The notes under the pieces are model-generated. The model ran no database searches and was not told the DNA's origin. It saw only the letters and a list, made by a program, of their open reading frames with translations. From the NCBI GenBank assembly GCA_015698045.1, contig BLAL01000319.1:1426001-1490000 (forward strand): a stretch of 64,000 nucleotides of DNA. The letters run 5' to 3'. The DNA is from Rhizophagus clarus (Eukaryota > Glomeromycota > Glomeromycetes > Glomerales > Glomeraceae). The translations under genes were made by a program, and so were the position numbers. How positions within the stretch are numbered: position 1 is the stretch's first letter; each line of letters starts with the position of its first letter. This document shows positions 51,721 to 63,330 of this stretch, piece by piece.

Positions 51721-52514
51721 TCATTTATCAACAAATTCTTTTGTCAAATCTTCTACATTATAGTTTATAATCCCTCTTCCAGATTTTTCTTTATCATTTT
51801 CATTGTCACAATTATTGTTTTTGTTATCATCATTATTCAAATTATCCTCAATTAAATTATTATCATCTTCCAAAAAATCCTTATCCAAACTATCAATAAT
51901 ATTTTGATGCAATACATTTATAGTATTTTCGATTAATACTACAACTTGGTTATTTGGAATAGGATGTCCATTAGTTGTTCTTTGAACTTGTATTTCCTTG
52001 ATGATCTCTACATCATCGTCTTCTTCTTCAGGTTCTAGTTCTGCTAAACTATCATTAACGATAGCATTTATTTCACTATCGCTTAATTTTACTGACTCTT
52101 TCTTCGTACCTTTTCCATAAAATCTGAATTCTGAATGTGCGTTTGATCGATAATATAATATTATCTTTGCTATTGACTCTAAACGTTCAACTCCAAGCTG
52201 AAGCCATCTTTTATTACATATCCAGCCACACATAGAAAAACCCCATTCGCATGATGCAGAGTTTGGGCAAATAGAAAATAATCGTAATGCGAGTGATTGA
52301 AGATAGGGTAGTTCTAGTTCCATACTTGTCCACCATTTGATTGGATCATCAATTCCATTAGAATAAGGTTGGTTAAAAGGTCTTTCATTATTTTTATACA
52401 TTAAAAGTTGTGAACAAAGTATGCGAGAGCATTCTAAGTCCATTTCCGCATTTTCAGCTACTTTTCCAGCAATTATCACTATTCTTTGCCAAACACCATA
52501 TTTTAAGCAAGTGC
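51721..52514 (-). CDS. hAT transposase, C-terminal exon (dimerisation domain)
   Basis: The open exon begins after an ATTAATTAG acceptor at 52515. It encodes LKYGVWQRIVIIAGKVAENA, then WWTSMELELPYLQSLALRLF, then CPNSASCEWGFSMCGW, the signature of the hAT C-terminal dimerisation region. An acidic D/E/N-rich tail follows, ending at 51721. The preceding exon lies at 57909-58016, beyond a 5.3-kb element inserted in the intron. The gene is truncated upstream, so no active enzyme is expected. Confidence 0.85.
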
Positions 52515-52912
52515 CTAATTAATTATATTTAATTAGTATTATTTAAATATTTTATAATAAAATTGAATAACATATCGGCAGATTGGAAAAATTGGGCCTG
52601 ATCACAGGTTCACATTTTGTTATGTGTTACATAAATCATGTGTTTTTAGTGGCTTAGAAACACAATTGATCCCCAAATATCTTCTCTAAATTTAACAACT
52701 CCCCCGAATTAAAATATTTTTAATATGTAATAAAGTAACAACCGATCAAAAAAAGAAGGAACTGATCAAAAATTTCAAGTAAAAAATAATATAAATTTTA
52801 TTGTAATTTTCCTTTTTATTTTAAAAAACGCGTCCAATATTATATGAAACAATAATATTTTGTTTAACGATAAACTTGAAAACTTTTTTTGTAGACAATT
52901 ACCAACATACCT

Positions 52913-53692
52913 ATGTCTAAAACATCATTTAACTCGCTATGCAACAAGTTTGAATGTGAATTATGTGGAAAAATCTATAAAAGACATTCTGGTTTAGCTA
53001 ATCATAAAATAACAATTAAAGATGCTAATATTATGAGGCCAACCGTGTATGATCTACCTGAAAGAGCAATTGAAGAAACACGACGAATTTTGATTTATCA
53101 TATAAAGGAGAGACTGAAACAAAGTTCAAAACATGCTGGGAATGTGCGAGTTATATTTAGTTGTACAGAAAGTCAATTTTTTGGTGTTTTTAAAGGATAT
53201 ATACATGATTATTTTCCAAAAACAGGAAATTATAAGTGTATCTTTAAAGGTATCAATTCTTATTCTACATTATCAAAGGTATTGGGAGACGATAATTGGG
53301 GTGTTAAATATTTTTTGCAACACCAAAAAACATTTGTTTTATCATATCAACAACCATCAAATCCAAATGATCCGGATCCTCTCTTAGAGTCAAATTTATG
53401 TCAAAAACCTGATCCTCTTCAAGTTCAAGATCCTGATCCTCTTTAAGAACCCGATCCTCTTCAAGATCAAGATTCTGATCCTCTTCAAGAACCCGATCCC
53501 CTTCAAGATCAAAATCAAGTAAATATACACAAAGCTAAAAAACGAAGAATTTGTAAACCTAAACCTGTACAAATCATTATTGGCTGGAAAAGAAAGAAAA
53601 AATCAGATGTACGTAATATTGTATATTCATCAGGATTTATTTTTATAAATTTTATAATTTCTCATATAAAAGATATAGAAAATTTTTATTAA
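52913..53692 (+). pseudogene. Finger-like protein with DPL repeats, one premature stop
   Basis: The N-terminus has ECELCGKIYKRHSGLANH, a C2H2-type start (two Cys and one His at normal spacing) with no second His at the expected distance. A conserved-looking domain follows (RVIFSCTESQFFGVFKGYI, YSTLSKVLGDDNWGVKYFL). TAA at 53444 interrupts a run of DPDPLQ/EPDPLQ repeats, after which the same frame continues to a basic block (KAKKRRICKPKP) and ends near 53692. It probably binds the element's ends or is a second ORF needed for transposition; this is inferred from position only. Confidence 0.55.
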
Positions 53693-53821
53693 AAAAGTAG
53701 AAGGGTTGAAAATGTAATTAAAGTGCGAAAACAAAACCAAATTTTATTATGAAAAATTTGTAAAATAATACATGTACATGGAAAAAAAATGAAAAAATAC
53801 ATAATTATTCAATCATAAATA

Positions 53822-55642
53822 CTACTTGCTACGTAAACGTTTTGGTAATCGAATTAAATCAATCTCATCATGATTATTAAAATATAAAACTCTATTTTCG
53901 TATTCAAGAATATCTACAATTGCAGATTTTCTTCCTTTTCCAATGCCACCATCTTTTGTTGTTTTTTTAAAAAAATGAGAAACTTGTTGGTGATTTTTTT
54001 TTTCAACTGCTGAGCAAGAAAATGCTGCTAAACCAAAATTGTGATGAATACGCATCATTTCTGGAACATGATACACTAATACATGCATGTAAGGTGTAAT
54101 ATCACCCGCTTGATAAAAATGATTAGAATCTAAAAATTGGCATAACCATGCATGTGCATCATCGGAGAATTGTTTTGCATCAGTTTTTTGATCTTTCATT
54201 GCTTTATGAAGTAAATAAAAATTATCCCACAAATTTCGGATTTGAGTTGCTCGTGAATTTGGAAAAAGTTTAGTTAAATCAAAATGCTGAAGTACAATTA
54301 ACTTATCTTGCCCCATTAAAGATGTATATTGCTAACTTGTTGATCCTACTTCAAGCCAAAAATGAAATTTAACGTCAATTCGTTTCATTTCTTCAATTAT
54401 TACATTTTTTGCTCTATCTCCCCAAGTATTTCTGGATTTGAGTTCATCAATCACAAGCTGCCAAAGAACATCTGTTATATGTAACATGATGTGCAATTCG
54501 TCTGGAACCCAGTTTTGTAAAGGAATCATATCAAAAATTGCTGGTCGAATATGACCTTTATAAAATGTGTAATTTTCACGAACTTGATCCATAGTTTTAT
54601 TAATTGTCCATTCATATGAAAAGTCTCCTTGTTGTTCCTTAGACACTTCATACCATGGACAGAAATATTTACTATTTGCTGCATTTAATCCTAAACATAT
54701 TGCGAGAAATTTCCAATCTGATGAAAAATAAAGTTCAATCTTCCACTCTCTATTCTGATTATCTCTAAATCCTTCTTCTTTTAATTTTCTTAATTCCATA
54801 ATTAATGGTTCTAAAACAATATTTAAAGTTTCATATTTTTCAACGCCAGGGTATAAAATTATGGTATAATAATTCTCAGGTCGATATATATTATCAAAAT
54901 CGTTAAGGATTGAACAGGTAACCATAACTTGCTTAACCTTCCGTCCAACGTTCCTCTCATCACCAGAAATTCGCAAATGTATTGTAGGATTTGTTATATT
55001 TAATACATTTCTATTAAGAAGACCTGGTATTAGATATTTTAATATATTAATAATGTTTCTTTGCCCACCTTTTCCAATTGATTGTTGCAAGTTGTTAATA
55101 ATTTCAGAATCATTAATGTGTATTTCTGAATTTACAAAATTATCAGATGGTGATGGTGTTATATTTATAAGAGAAATTGGTATAATTTCATTCATTTCAT
55201 GTATAATCTCTTTCTTTTCTGCAGAAACTTTCCATTCACGTGGTAAATCTTGACTGATCGAAGATAAAATTCGATATCCTTCGCGTGTTACTTGTCCTTT
55301 ATCACATGCTTGTACGGCAGCTCTTGCTTTATGCTTTATTTCAACATTTTTCTCATTAAAACTAAAGTTAAAAAAATTATCTTTGATACTAAACTCAATT
55401 GATTTTAAATTAGGATTATCGTCTAAATGACAACTTTTAGTCATTTCTTGATCAAATATTGCAGATACAGATTTGGCAATTTTTTTAGCTCGGTTATTTT
55501 GTTCGATTGAAGTTAAATTGTCAAATGATTTTAAAACTGTTGCTCGTCGATGAGTATCTCTTGTCTGTTGAAGTATTTCTAAATGAAGACCAAAAAAATG
55601 TGGTCCTGAATAACGTGTCTTAGTTTCAGGATTTAAAGCCTA
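53822..55642 (-). pseudogene. Unclassified transposase-like protein, main exon
   Basis: The frame is open from an ATAG acceptor at about 55643 to 53822, except for TAG at 54332-54334. Notable blocks: FSSDWKFLAICLGLNAANSK, FCPWYEV (possible metal site with nearby Cys), WVPDELHIMLHITDVLWQL, ITPYMHVLVYHVPEMM and FSCSAVEKKNH. Conserved D and E in these settings (SSDWKF; AVEKKN) would suit an RNase H-like DDE/D catalytic core, but I cannot assign a superfamily. The upstream exon is 57303-57668. Confidence 0.6.
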
Positions 55643-55719
55643 TTCAGTATAAAAATTATATTTTGTGTTAATAAAATAATTACCCTATCATTTATTAATA
55701 AATAATTACACACTTTAGC

Positions 55720-57300
55720 AGGACCCAGAAATATATATATAAGGGTCAGGTGGCGAAAAATTTTTTTACTATGAGCTGTACGCAGAGACTTTTTATATGA
55801 GTAGTACGCATAATTGACACCTGATATTGAAAATCCTGCAAAAATACGCAAATAAAATTTCAGACATTAAGTTATAAATTATTTTATTATGATTTCTATA
55901 TTATTTATAAATAGAATTTATTCTAATTTACCATTTTTTCAATAATATTTTTCTAAAATTTCACTTTTTAACCCTTAGAAATTTCTTTCAATTAGTACTA
56001 AATATGTATTACAATGCGATTAACGCATATGGGCCAATTTTTGGAATTAGACTTTTACATTCAAAAAATTAATATTTTTATACAAATAAAAATTACCAGT
56101 TAAGTAAAACTAATAGATCTATAAAAAAAATAAAATTAATTGTCATATGATTTTTATTTTTTTAACATAATAATTTTAAAATTTAAAAAATCGAATTAAA
56201 ATTGTTGTGACAAAACTGTGAATAACATCGCGAATATCTGCGCTAAGATGCTAAATTTATATTCATTCGAAAGAGGAAACCAAGATCTATCTAATGAATA
56301 TAAAATCTTAACGATTGAATCACTGGTTGCCGAGTAAATGCGTAAAATAGATTTATTTTTGATCTTTAACTTTGAACGTGAATATCTCCGCACCTAGTGA
56401 TTCAATTTCAAAGATCTTTGTTCGTCACGATCGAGTAAGTTCTCACCTTTCAAATGAATATAAAATTATAATATTAGCATACGTAGAAGCTGAAATATTC
56501 ACGATTTTGTAACTTGAATTAAAGTCCGACATAAAAAATTTAAAATTATTATAATAAGAGATTTTGAATTATTGTTACCTTATTTAAAAGACCTTTATTC
56601 GCTATTTAAGACTTTAAATTAAATAGTAAATCTATTAAAATAAATATTAAAAATTAAAAAATTAGAAATATAAAATTAGTTTATTTAAAGTTAAAAAAAA
56701 CTTTTAAAAGTCCTATTATATTTATAATTCACACTTTTATTTTATAAATATCTTACAAAAAAAAGAAAACTTAAGATAAAAACGAATAAAAAAATAATTT
56801 TTCATGTGTAGAAAATATTAATTTTTTTTTTTTTTACTTACTATTTAAAAATAATCACTTTATATATTTATAAACTTTTTAACAAAAAAGTGATTAAAAA
56901 GTGATTGAAAAAAGAAGTAGTTATTCTTGTTTTTAAAAATTTTTTTTTATTTTTTAATAAATTCGAATCATCTGAACATTGTAACGCAAAAATTAATTGA
57001 AGTTTGTTTAACATAATTTTTGTTAAATAGTTAAATTTTTATGAAAATCCTAATTTTAGCTAATTCCACGGATTGCGGATATCGGTACAGTAAATATATT
57101 ATATATATAAGATTAGCCCAAAAATACGCAACCTAATTTTTTACATATAAAAATTTTGATAAAAAATACGCAATCTTGATGCCTAACTATGGATGAAAAA
57201 TTCTTAAATTGTACGCAAATCAAAACTTTACTCTGTCTAATTCCACTATGATGGTGACGCATCTGTGTACCCTACCCCTGTATGTATATTTCTGGGTCCT
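55720..57300. mobile_element. 1.58-kb non-autonomous element with 8-bp target duplication
   Basis: It begins AGGACCCAGAAATATA and ends TATATTTCTGGGTCCT, a perfect 16-bp inverted repeat. ACTTTAGC flanks both sides (55712-55719, 57301-57308). It has no credible ORF. Eight-base duplications fit hAT-type elements. It sits exactly at the end of the first exon of the transposase-like gene, duplicating the exon/donor border. Confidence 0.85.
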
Positions 57301-57302
57301 AC

Positions 57303-57668
57303 TTTAGCATATAAGCATGCTATATCCGAGCTTGATTTTTCTGACTTTACATGATACTGAAACCTATCTCCATAATATATCCAATAAACTGGATTTTTTT
57401 CCACATATTTAATTATACATCTAACTACTTGTCTTGTTTTAGGTTTTCTCAAACTGGTTTCAGCTTCGTAATTATCAGGAATTCGAAATCCTTTTTGACC
57501 CTTTGTATATTTGAGATAAGCAGTGGGTGGATATGTTCCTTCTTTAATAATATTATAGGTGTAACTTCGTTCAGAATCAGAATATTGAATAATAGATTCT
57601 TTAGGATAATTATGAATTTCAACAGGTTTTTTTTTCTTAACTGGTAAAGGAATGTCATTAATTTCCAT
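57303..57668 (-). pseudogene. Unclassified transposase-like protein, first exon
   Basis: The ATG at 57668 starts MEINDIPLPVKKKK. A K/P/Y-rich region follows, then RQVVRCIIKYVEKNPVYWIY and a last codon AAA just before the duplicated ACTTTAGC. Without the insertion the exon would be followed by GTGTGTAATT as donor and an intron ending CTGAATAG at 55643, in phase with the main exon. The two exons together make one gene. Confidence 0.6.
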
Positions 57669-57908
57669 CTTTTTAATAAAATGAAATTTTTTTTTATAAA
57701 AAAAAATCCTACAGCGCGTATATTATTAAAAAATAGATCCGGCTTTAAATTTTTTAGATATCATGTGACCATTGTACAAAAAGATTACCAATCAAATTAA
57801 TTATCTATTTATAGTAAAATGTATTGTTTTTTTTTTATCCTACACCCCCAAAAATATTGGGGGACTTTTCCAATCTGCCGATATGATTAAAATAATTAAT
57901 ATATTAAC

Positions 57909-58016
57909 GAAAGCGAGGATGTAAAAAAAATGCTAGTAAATAATTGTCATCATCAAACTCTTCAAGTCTTTTATTAATCATTGAAATACAATGATTTTTG
58001 AATTTCTGATTAAAGG
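57909..58016 (-). pseudogene. hAT transposase, penultimate exon fragment
   Basis: On the minus strand it encodes KFKNHCISMINKRLEEFDDD and YLLAFF, the hAT motif that precedes FLHPRFR. A 1-bp loss disturbs the HPRFR part just before the GTTAAT donor. It is in order with the C-terminal exon at 51721-52514. Upstream it is cut by the low-complexity region starting near 58017. Confidence 0.7.
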
Positions 58017-59290
58017 TAGGGTTCTGCACAGATCAGATCGGATCAGATTTTATCAGATTTAAATCTGATCTGACAGATCCAGATCTATCAATTTCAAATC
58101 CGGATCTGAGATTCAGATATATATTTGAAATCCAAATCTGATCCGCGGACCCAAATTTAAAATCTGGATATGATTTGAGTTTGATCTGAATCCAATCCGA
58201 ATCTGATCCAAATCTGACCAAATTCGGATTTAAAATAAACGATTTTAACATTTTTTTTAAAAATCGTTTTAATAAAAAAAATGATAATTACCATTTTTTA
58301 AAATCGTTTATTAAAAAAAAAATGATTTTACGTTTTTTTTTTAAAAAATTGTTCCAATGAAAGAAACAACAATTTTACGTTTTTTTTTTAAAATCGTTTT
58401 AATGAAAAAATGATTTTTAACATTTTTTTTAAATCATTTTAAATAATGAAAAAAAACAATTTTTAAAGTTTTTTTTTAAAAAAAATCGTTTGATCAAAAA
58501 ACAATTTTAACATTTTTTTAAAAATCGTTTTAATGAAAAAAAAATGATTTTACGTTTTTTTTTTAAAATCGTTTTAATGGAAAGAAAAAAAACAATTTTT
58601 ACCATTTTTTTTTAAAAATCGTTTATATGGAAAGAGAAAAAATGATTTTTACCTTTTTTTTTAAAAAAATTGTTTAAAAAAATCGTTTAATCAATCAAGA
58701 AACGATTTTTAACTTTTTTTTAAAAATCGTTTTGATGAAAAATGATTTTACGTTTTTTTTTAAATCATTTTAATTAATGAAAAAAAACGATTTTTAACAT
58801 TTTTTTTAAAAAGTCGTTTTAATGAAAAACGATTTTATGTTTTTTTTTTAAAATCGTTTTAATGGAAAGAAAAAAAACGATTTTTAATGATTTTTTTTTA
58901 AAAAAATTGTTTAAAAAAATCGTTTAATCAATCAAAAAATGATTTTTAACTTTTTTTTTAAAATCGTTTTGATGAAAAATGATTTTACGTTTTTTTTAAA
59001 TCGTTTTATTAATGAAAAAAAATGATTTTAACGTTGTTTTTAAAAAAATCGTTTTAATGAAAAATGATTTTAACAATTTTACGCTTTTTTAAAATCATTT
59101 TAAAAAAAAAATGAATTTTAATGTTTTTTTTTAAAAATCGTTTAATAAAAAAAATAATTTTAACGTTTCTTTTAAAAATCATTTTAATAAATAAAAAATG
59201 ATTTTAATGTTTCTTTTAAAAATCGTTTTAATAAATAAAAAACGATTTTAACGTTTCTTTTAAAAATCGTTTGAGGAACTCTTTCCTGCA
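58017..59290. repeat. AATCTGATC-rich segment and AAAATCGTTTT palindromic minisatellite
   Basis: 58030-58220 is packed with ATCTGATC/GATCAGAT/AAATCTG words. 58240-59275 consists of roughly 20 irregular units of poly-T, AAAATCGTTTTAAT, poly-A and CGATTTTAAC, so neighbouring units can pair. The right border (59283-59307) GCAGATCTGTGAACCAAATT resembles the right end of the element at 47466-50673. The two may share termini. Confidence 0.6.
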
Positions 59291-59337
59291 GATCTGTGAA
59301 CCAAATTTTCACGGAAGAAAAAAATTTTTATTTTATC

Positions 59338-60989
59338 ATGAAGAAAGGCTTTTTGCTAAGAAAACCAGCTCCAAAAACAGCATCAACGTCTTCTACGACC
59401 CAAGTTACCCCTACCTCTGTTTTAAAGAGTATTCCTTCTGACTGTTTTCACGATGTTATAGTAGATTATATCTCAGGACTCATCAAAAGAAACCCAGAGA
59501 CTCTCTTTGGCTCACTATTACACTCAGACCCTGATGCCATAGATGGGTTTCTTGACAAGTATAAGGACCAAGTTGTTCCTGACAAAAAGCTGATCCAACA
59601 TATTTTTGAATATTAGTGTTTTCCCTTCATAGTTCAATTTTTAGCTACTTTTCTCAATATCTTTCTCTTGGATGACGAACACTGGGAAATTTTTCTCATG
59701 GATTCCAAATTTCGCCAAGCGTTGAAAATTGCAAGTAAATAAATCCCCGATATGGAAAATCTAGGGGATCTTATGCACCAATCAGATACGTCGATGAATG
59801 TCGATGTTCTTGATACAAACTCAATAGGATCATTGGATAATGCGGATGACATTTTGGTCTCCACACCTCCACGTAATGTCACATCTATACCTGTCACGCC
59901 CTTGACCAAATCTCAGAAAAGGAGTGCTAAAAAGAAGGCCCGTAAAGTGAAAAAGAAAGTTTTGCAACTACAAACTCCTTCTGGACTGGATGAAAAAATA
60001 GTGCCCACTTTTAGCGCTGAATCCCCTGAGTACACACCCTCCAAACCTTCTGGTTCAAGAACGGTTACATTTAATCAAAGTATACTTTCCTTTCTTCCAC
60101 ACCCTATAAGCAGCAGTTGAAGGGAGATTCAAAACCACAATCAACGCCTATAGATAATGGAAAGAAATTAAAACAGAAAGAGACAGACAATAATTTAAAA
60201 AATGGAAATGTTATCATCACCAGATATATTCCTCAAGATCAAGAACAAGCACAATTATTGGATCTTGTAGTATATGATATTCTGGCCAAATGGGATAACT
60301 ACACTCTATTGGCCAATTTAAGACGATGGGGTAAGGTCATATCAGTCAGCACTAGGGTGCACAAGAAGTATTTATCGGCAAGGATTAGACTGATTCCTGA
60401 CTACGAGTGCTTGAAATGCTATAACGGAGGGGACTGGACTGTCAACTTAAGAGGAATCCCTGTTCGATAGTTTCCTGCTTCCTGGAACCTTTCAGAAAGG
60501 AAACAGCGAGAAAAGTTTCAAGCTGTCGTGTACAATATTCCAGACGACATGATGGATGCCTCCTTATTCCCAAATGGACGCCCTTACCAATTTTTGTTGG
60601 ACAGTGGCATAAAATCCTTTAAATTAGTTAAAGAAGTTGATGGCTCCAGAAAGCTGATAGGTTATTTTGACACTTGGGATCATGTTTTTACTCGCATAAA
60701 TAACCCGCAGTTTTGGAATGACGTTAGAATCTCTTGGTGCCGTTATTCCACCCCCAACTTCAAGAATTTACGTAGACCTGCTCGAATTGGTAATGCAGAG
60801 AAGTCTTTCAGGACACCCAAAAGGTCTAACTCTTCTTTTTCAGGTTTTAATACTAACAACCGCAAGAATGATCAAAATAAAACTCCTAAATCTGGACGAT
60901 CTACCAAGAAGATCAATCACTTAAGAAACGCCCAGTCTAAGAAGCCGGACGTGAAATATTTAATCGCTGGGCTAAAGGCATTATTATAA
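59338..60989 (+). pseudogene. Decayed ORF1-like or RNA-binding protein gene
   Basis: One frame from ATG 59338 is broken by TAG at 59614 and TAA near 59737 and continues to 60118. The sequence then changes frame and continues, broken only by TAG at 60468, to 60989. The N-terminal region is T/P/S-rich with helices (DVIVDYISGLIKRNP). The middle has a basic block (SQKRSAKKKARKVKKKV). The C-terminal half (LLANLRRWGKVISVSTR, GKVIS/ISWCRYSTPNF) resembles the RRM-like ORF1-type or DUF4283-like proteins of non-LTR retroelements, followed by an R/S/N-rich tail. No reverse transcriptase is seen downstream. The identity is tentative. Confidence 0.45.
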
Positions 60990-61622
60990 CATTATGTTTA
61001 GTTTAGTTGGGAAGGATAGATAAAAGATTCCACACTAACTTCTTGTCATGCTTTTGCGTTCGCTTTACATGATGTTTTTTGTTTTATTAGATCATAGAAT
61101 TTTTCTTTTTTCTTTTTCGTTGTTCACCAACTCAGTCCGTCGAGTAGTGAATTATGAATATCTTCAGGGAGACACTAGCTATGAAGTATTCCAATCAATT
61201 CCTTACACGCTAAAAGGCAGTGTATTCGATAATTGAAATGTATCTTTATTAGTTGTAGGTACGTTAACAACTTATACAATAAGGCAATCTTATAACACTT
61301 GCAATTACAACTTTATTATAAACAACTTGTCTTAACTTGTCTTTTTATTTTTGAGCGAATATTCAAGATATTTATACAAATTGAACTTCATTCAAATATA
61401 TAAATAATATAAGATATAAAAGATATAAATATAATAAATAATATATAAGGAATTTAAATAATAAAAGAAATATAAGAAATAAATACTATATATACTATAT
61501 ATACTATAAATGATATATAAGAAATATATACTAAATATACTTAATATACTTTATATACTACGTCGATCATTTGTGGCGCAGTAATGTTAATATTCATCAT
61601 TAAGTAAATGCAAATCATTCGT
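60990..61622. other. Non-coding spacer after the ORF1-like relic
   Basis: Contains ATATAC/ATATAAG short repeats (61390-61560). A 62-codon ORF at 61048 has no support. Part of this stretch may belong to the 3' LTR of the gypsy element on the right, but I could not fix its borders. Confidence 0.4.
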
Positions 61623-62053
61623 CTAACAACTCTCCTCTCCTAAATTTTGAGCTCCTGCGAAATCTTGATTCAAATAACTTCTGAATACCAGGATTTCTTG
61701 ACGCTTCATTTTTCTTATGTCTTGAACGTTCAAATACTTAGTTCGCATTATTTGAGAAGGATTAGGTTCAAAAAGGTCAAAAGTATATTCTGTCATGGTC
61801 GAGTAATGCTTTGTTAACTTTCTCTTCATCCTGAACCTTTCCGACGTTGATTCTATCCCTGCAAGTATTTTTCCCACAAAATAAGCATTTACTAACGATA
61901 GAATCCTATTTTTGAGCTGTATCGAGCGCTGTAACTGCATGTAGGACTTCAAAAACTTTTCTTCTATATCCATATCTTCCAAATATGGCGGAATCATTGG
62001 TCCTATTTCTAAAGGATGGGTTTCTTGAAGATCAATAAAAAATAAAGAAAAAT

Positions 62054-62057
<4 letters not shown>
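61623..62057 (-). CDS. Hypothetical protein downstream of the gypsy integrase
   Basis: 144 residues on the minus strand, starting just after a run of about 25 A. The sequence is not low-complexity: an N-terminal LEIGPMIPPYLEDMDIEEKF, then a helical basic segment (SERFRMKRKLTKHYS) and ALFEP-like and NVQDIRKMKRQEILVF stretches. I do not recognise the family. It is on the same strand as the gypsy integrase, 1.3 kb downstream, and could be an extra ORF of that element or an unrelated gene. Confidence 0.45.
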
Positions 62058-62084
<27 letters not shown>

Positions 62085-62613
62085 CGATATTTATACTTTA
62101 CTATATATATATGTAATAATTAAATCATCGGATTATGTCATACTTCATCATTGTCGATCACTAAATTAATATTAACTCAAAATTTGCTCAATATTACGAA
62201 TTTTGTTGATCAAATCATTATGTAATAATGATATATATATTTTTCTATTCACTACACCACACTCCCAACCCGCTAATAAATGGGGGTCACTCGTGATATA
62301 CCAAGCTAAGAGGCCCCCGAAGGGAATTCGTGCCGAAGCCCGAAATTAGCAAGGCATAGAAGCTGATCATCTTGGCCAAGAATGACCGAGTACGTGTGAC
62401 GAAGATTTGGTGCTATGATCAGCCTTCCCTTATATCCTAATTTTTCAAATTTTCCAAATTATGGGATTGGTAAATGTTGGTAATTTCTGATAAAATTCGG
62501 TTTGATTTTTGTGGTAATTCCTGGGAAGCTGGAAAGATTCTTCATTTAAATTTTCATCAATGTCACACCATCTCTAAATCATCTTCATCTTCTTCTCTTC
62601 ATTAATTTTCAAT
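62058..62613. other. GC-richer non-coding block, possible gypsy LTR or untranslated region
   Basis: 62275-62430 is distinctly GC-richer than the surroundings and has local inverted repeats (GCTGATCATC ... GATGATCAGC-like). On the minus strand AGCGGGTTGGGAGTG then TGGTGTAGTG (near 62265-62280) resembles a polypurine tract followed by a TG-starting LTR. Without the other LTR this cannot be confirmed. Confidence 0.35.
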
Positions 62614-63123
62614 ATGACTCGCACTGACACCAACGTTGCTCGCAGAAAACTCCGCAGTTCGCGCGCCTCTCGAGGCCAAAATAATAAAAGAAGACATAAT
62701 AAACCAAGTAAGGCCGTCAGAAGAAGGCATTTTCGAAGAAAAGGTATTGATAAGCCTCAAGAAAGTGAAGGCTTAGCTCAACAAGCTCTTGGCGTCGCGG
62801 CTTCCTTGTTCATGGAAAAGGAAGAGTTGGAGAAGAAGGTAGTTCACAAAGAAGATGAGATTGGACATTTAAAAGAAACGGAAGACCAAAATAGGCTTCT
62901 AAGAACTCAAGTACAGTCGTTAACTTTGAATAAGTCTCGGTTGGAGACGAAGATAAGTTCCTTAAGACAGGAACGAGAAGGGTGGCGTCGTAAATTTGTG
63001 GCAGAGCAAGAAACAGCAGTTCGAGCTGTAGCGATTGCAAATAGAGTTCAACAATCCCCTTCTACTCCTACTACTTCTATTACTAATCTCGACAATTTTC
63101 CTTCTCCTCCTCCTACTGTATAA
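62614..63123 (+). CDS. Basic coiled-coil protein, antisense to the gypsy element
   Basis: 169 residues from ATG at 62614. Residues 1-50 are strongly basic (RRKLRSSRASRGQNNKRRHN, RRRHFRRKG), suited to nucleic-acid binding or nuclear targeting. Residues about 60-145 form a heptad-rich coiled coil (KEELEKKVVHKEDEIGHLKE). The tail is S/P/T-rich. Codon use is GC-richer than neighbouring DNA. The 5' leader is C/T-rich and AATAAA occurs about 70 bp downstream. It is antisense to and downstream of the integrase, a position where some gypsy elements carry additional antisense ORFs. Confidence 0.55.
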   Translation: MTRTDTNVARRKLRSSRASRGQNNKRRHNKPSKAVRRRHFRRKGIDKPQESEGLAQQALGVAASLFMEKEELEKKVVHKEDEIGHLKETEDQNRLLRTQVQSLTLNKSRLETKISSLRQEREGWRRKFVAEQETAVRAVAIANRVQQSPSTPTTSITNLDNFPSPPPTV

Positions 63124-63330
63124 ATAATTTTCCTTTCATTTGTTTATTTTCTTCTTTTCTTTTGCGTTGTAATTTTTCTTCTTTTCTTTTTAATAAAATT
63201 CTCGCAAAATTTTTCGAATTATTTTGGGGCAACTGGTTGAATATTCTTGTGATTCCACTGTGAAACTTGTAGATCATACTTAAATTAAATTGTCATATTT
63301 CCACGAGGTGTAAATCTAAATTATTACTAA

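Larger units (their letters stand above)
52571..57885. mobile_element. DNA transposon with CATATCGGCAG ends and unclassified transposase
   Basis: Perfect 20-bp inverted ends: CATATCGGCAGATTGGAAAA at 52571 and its mirror ending at 57885. Because ATAT is its own complement, an ATAT target duplication with CGGCAG ends is equally possible. It is inserted in an intron of the hAT gene. It carries a plus-strand finger/repeat ORF and a minus-strand transposase-like gene in two exons, itself interrupted by a 1.58-kb element. The superfamily is not recognised. Confidence 0.8.
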
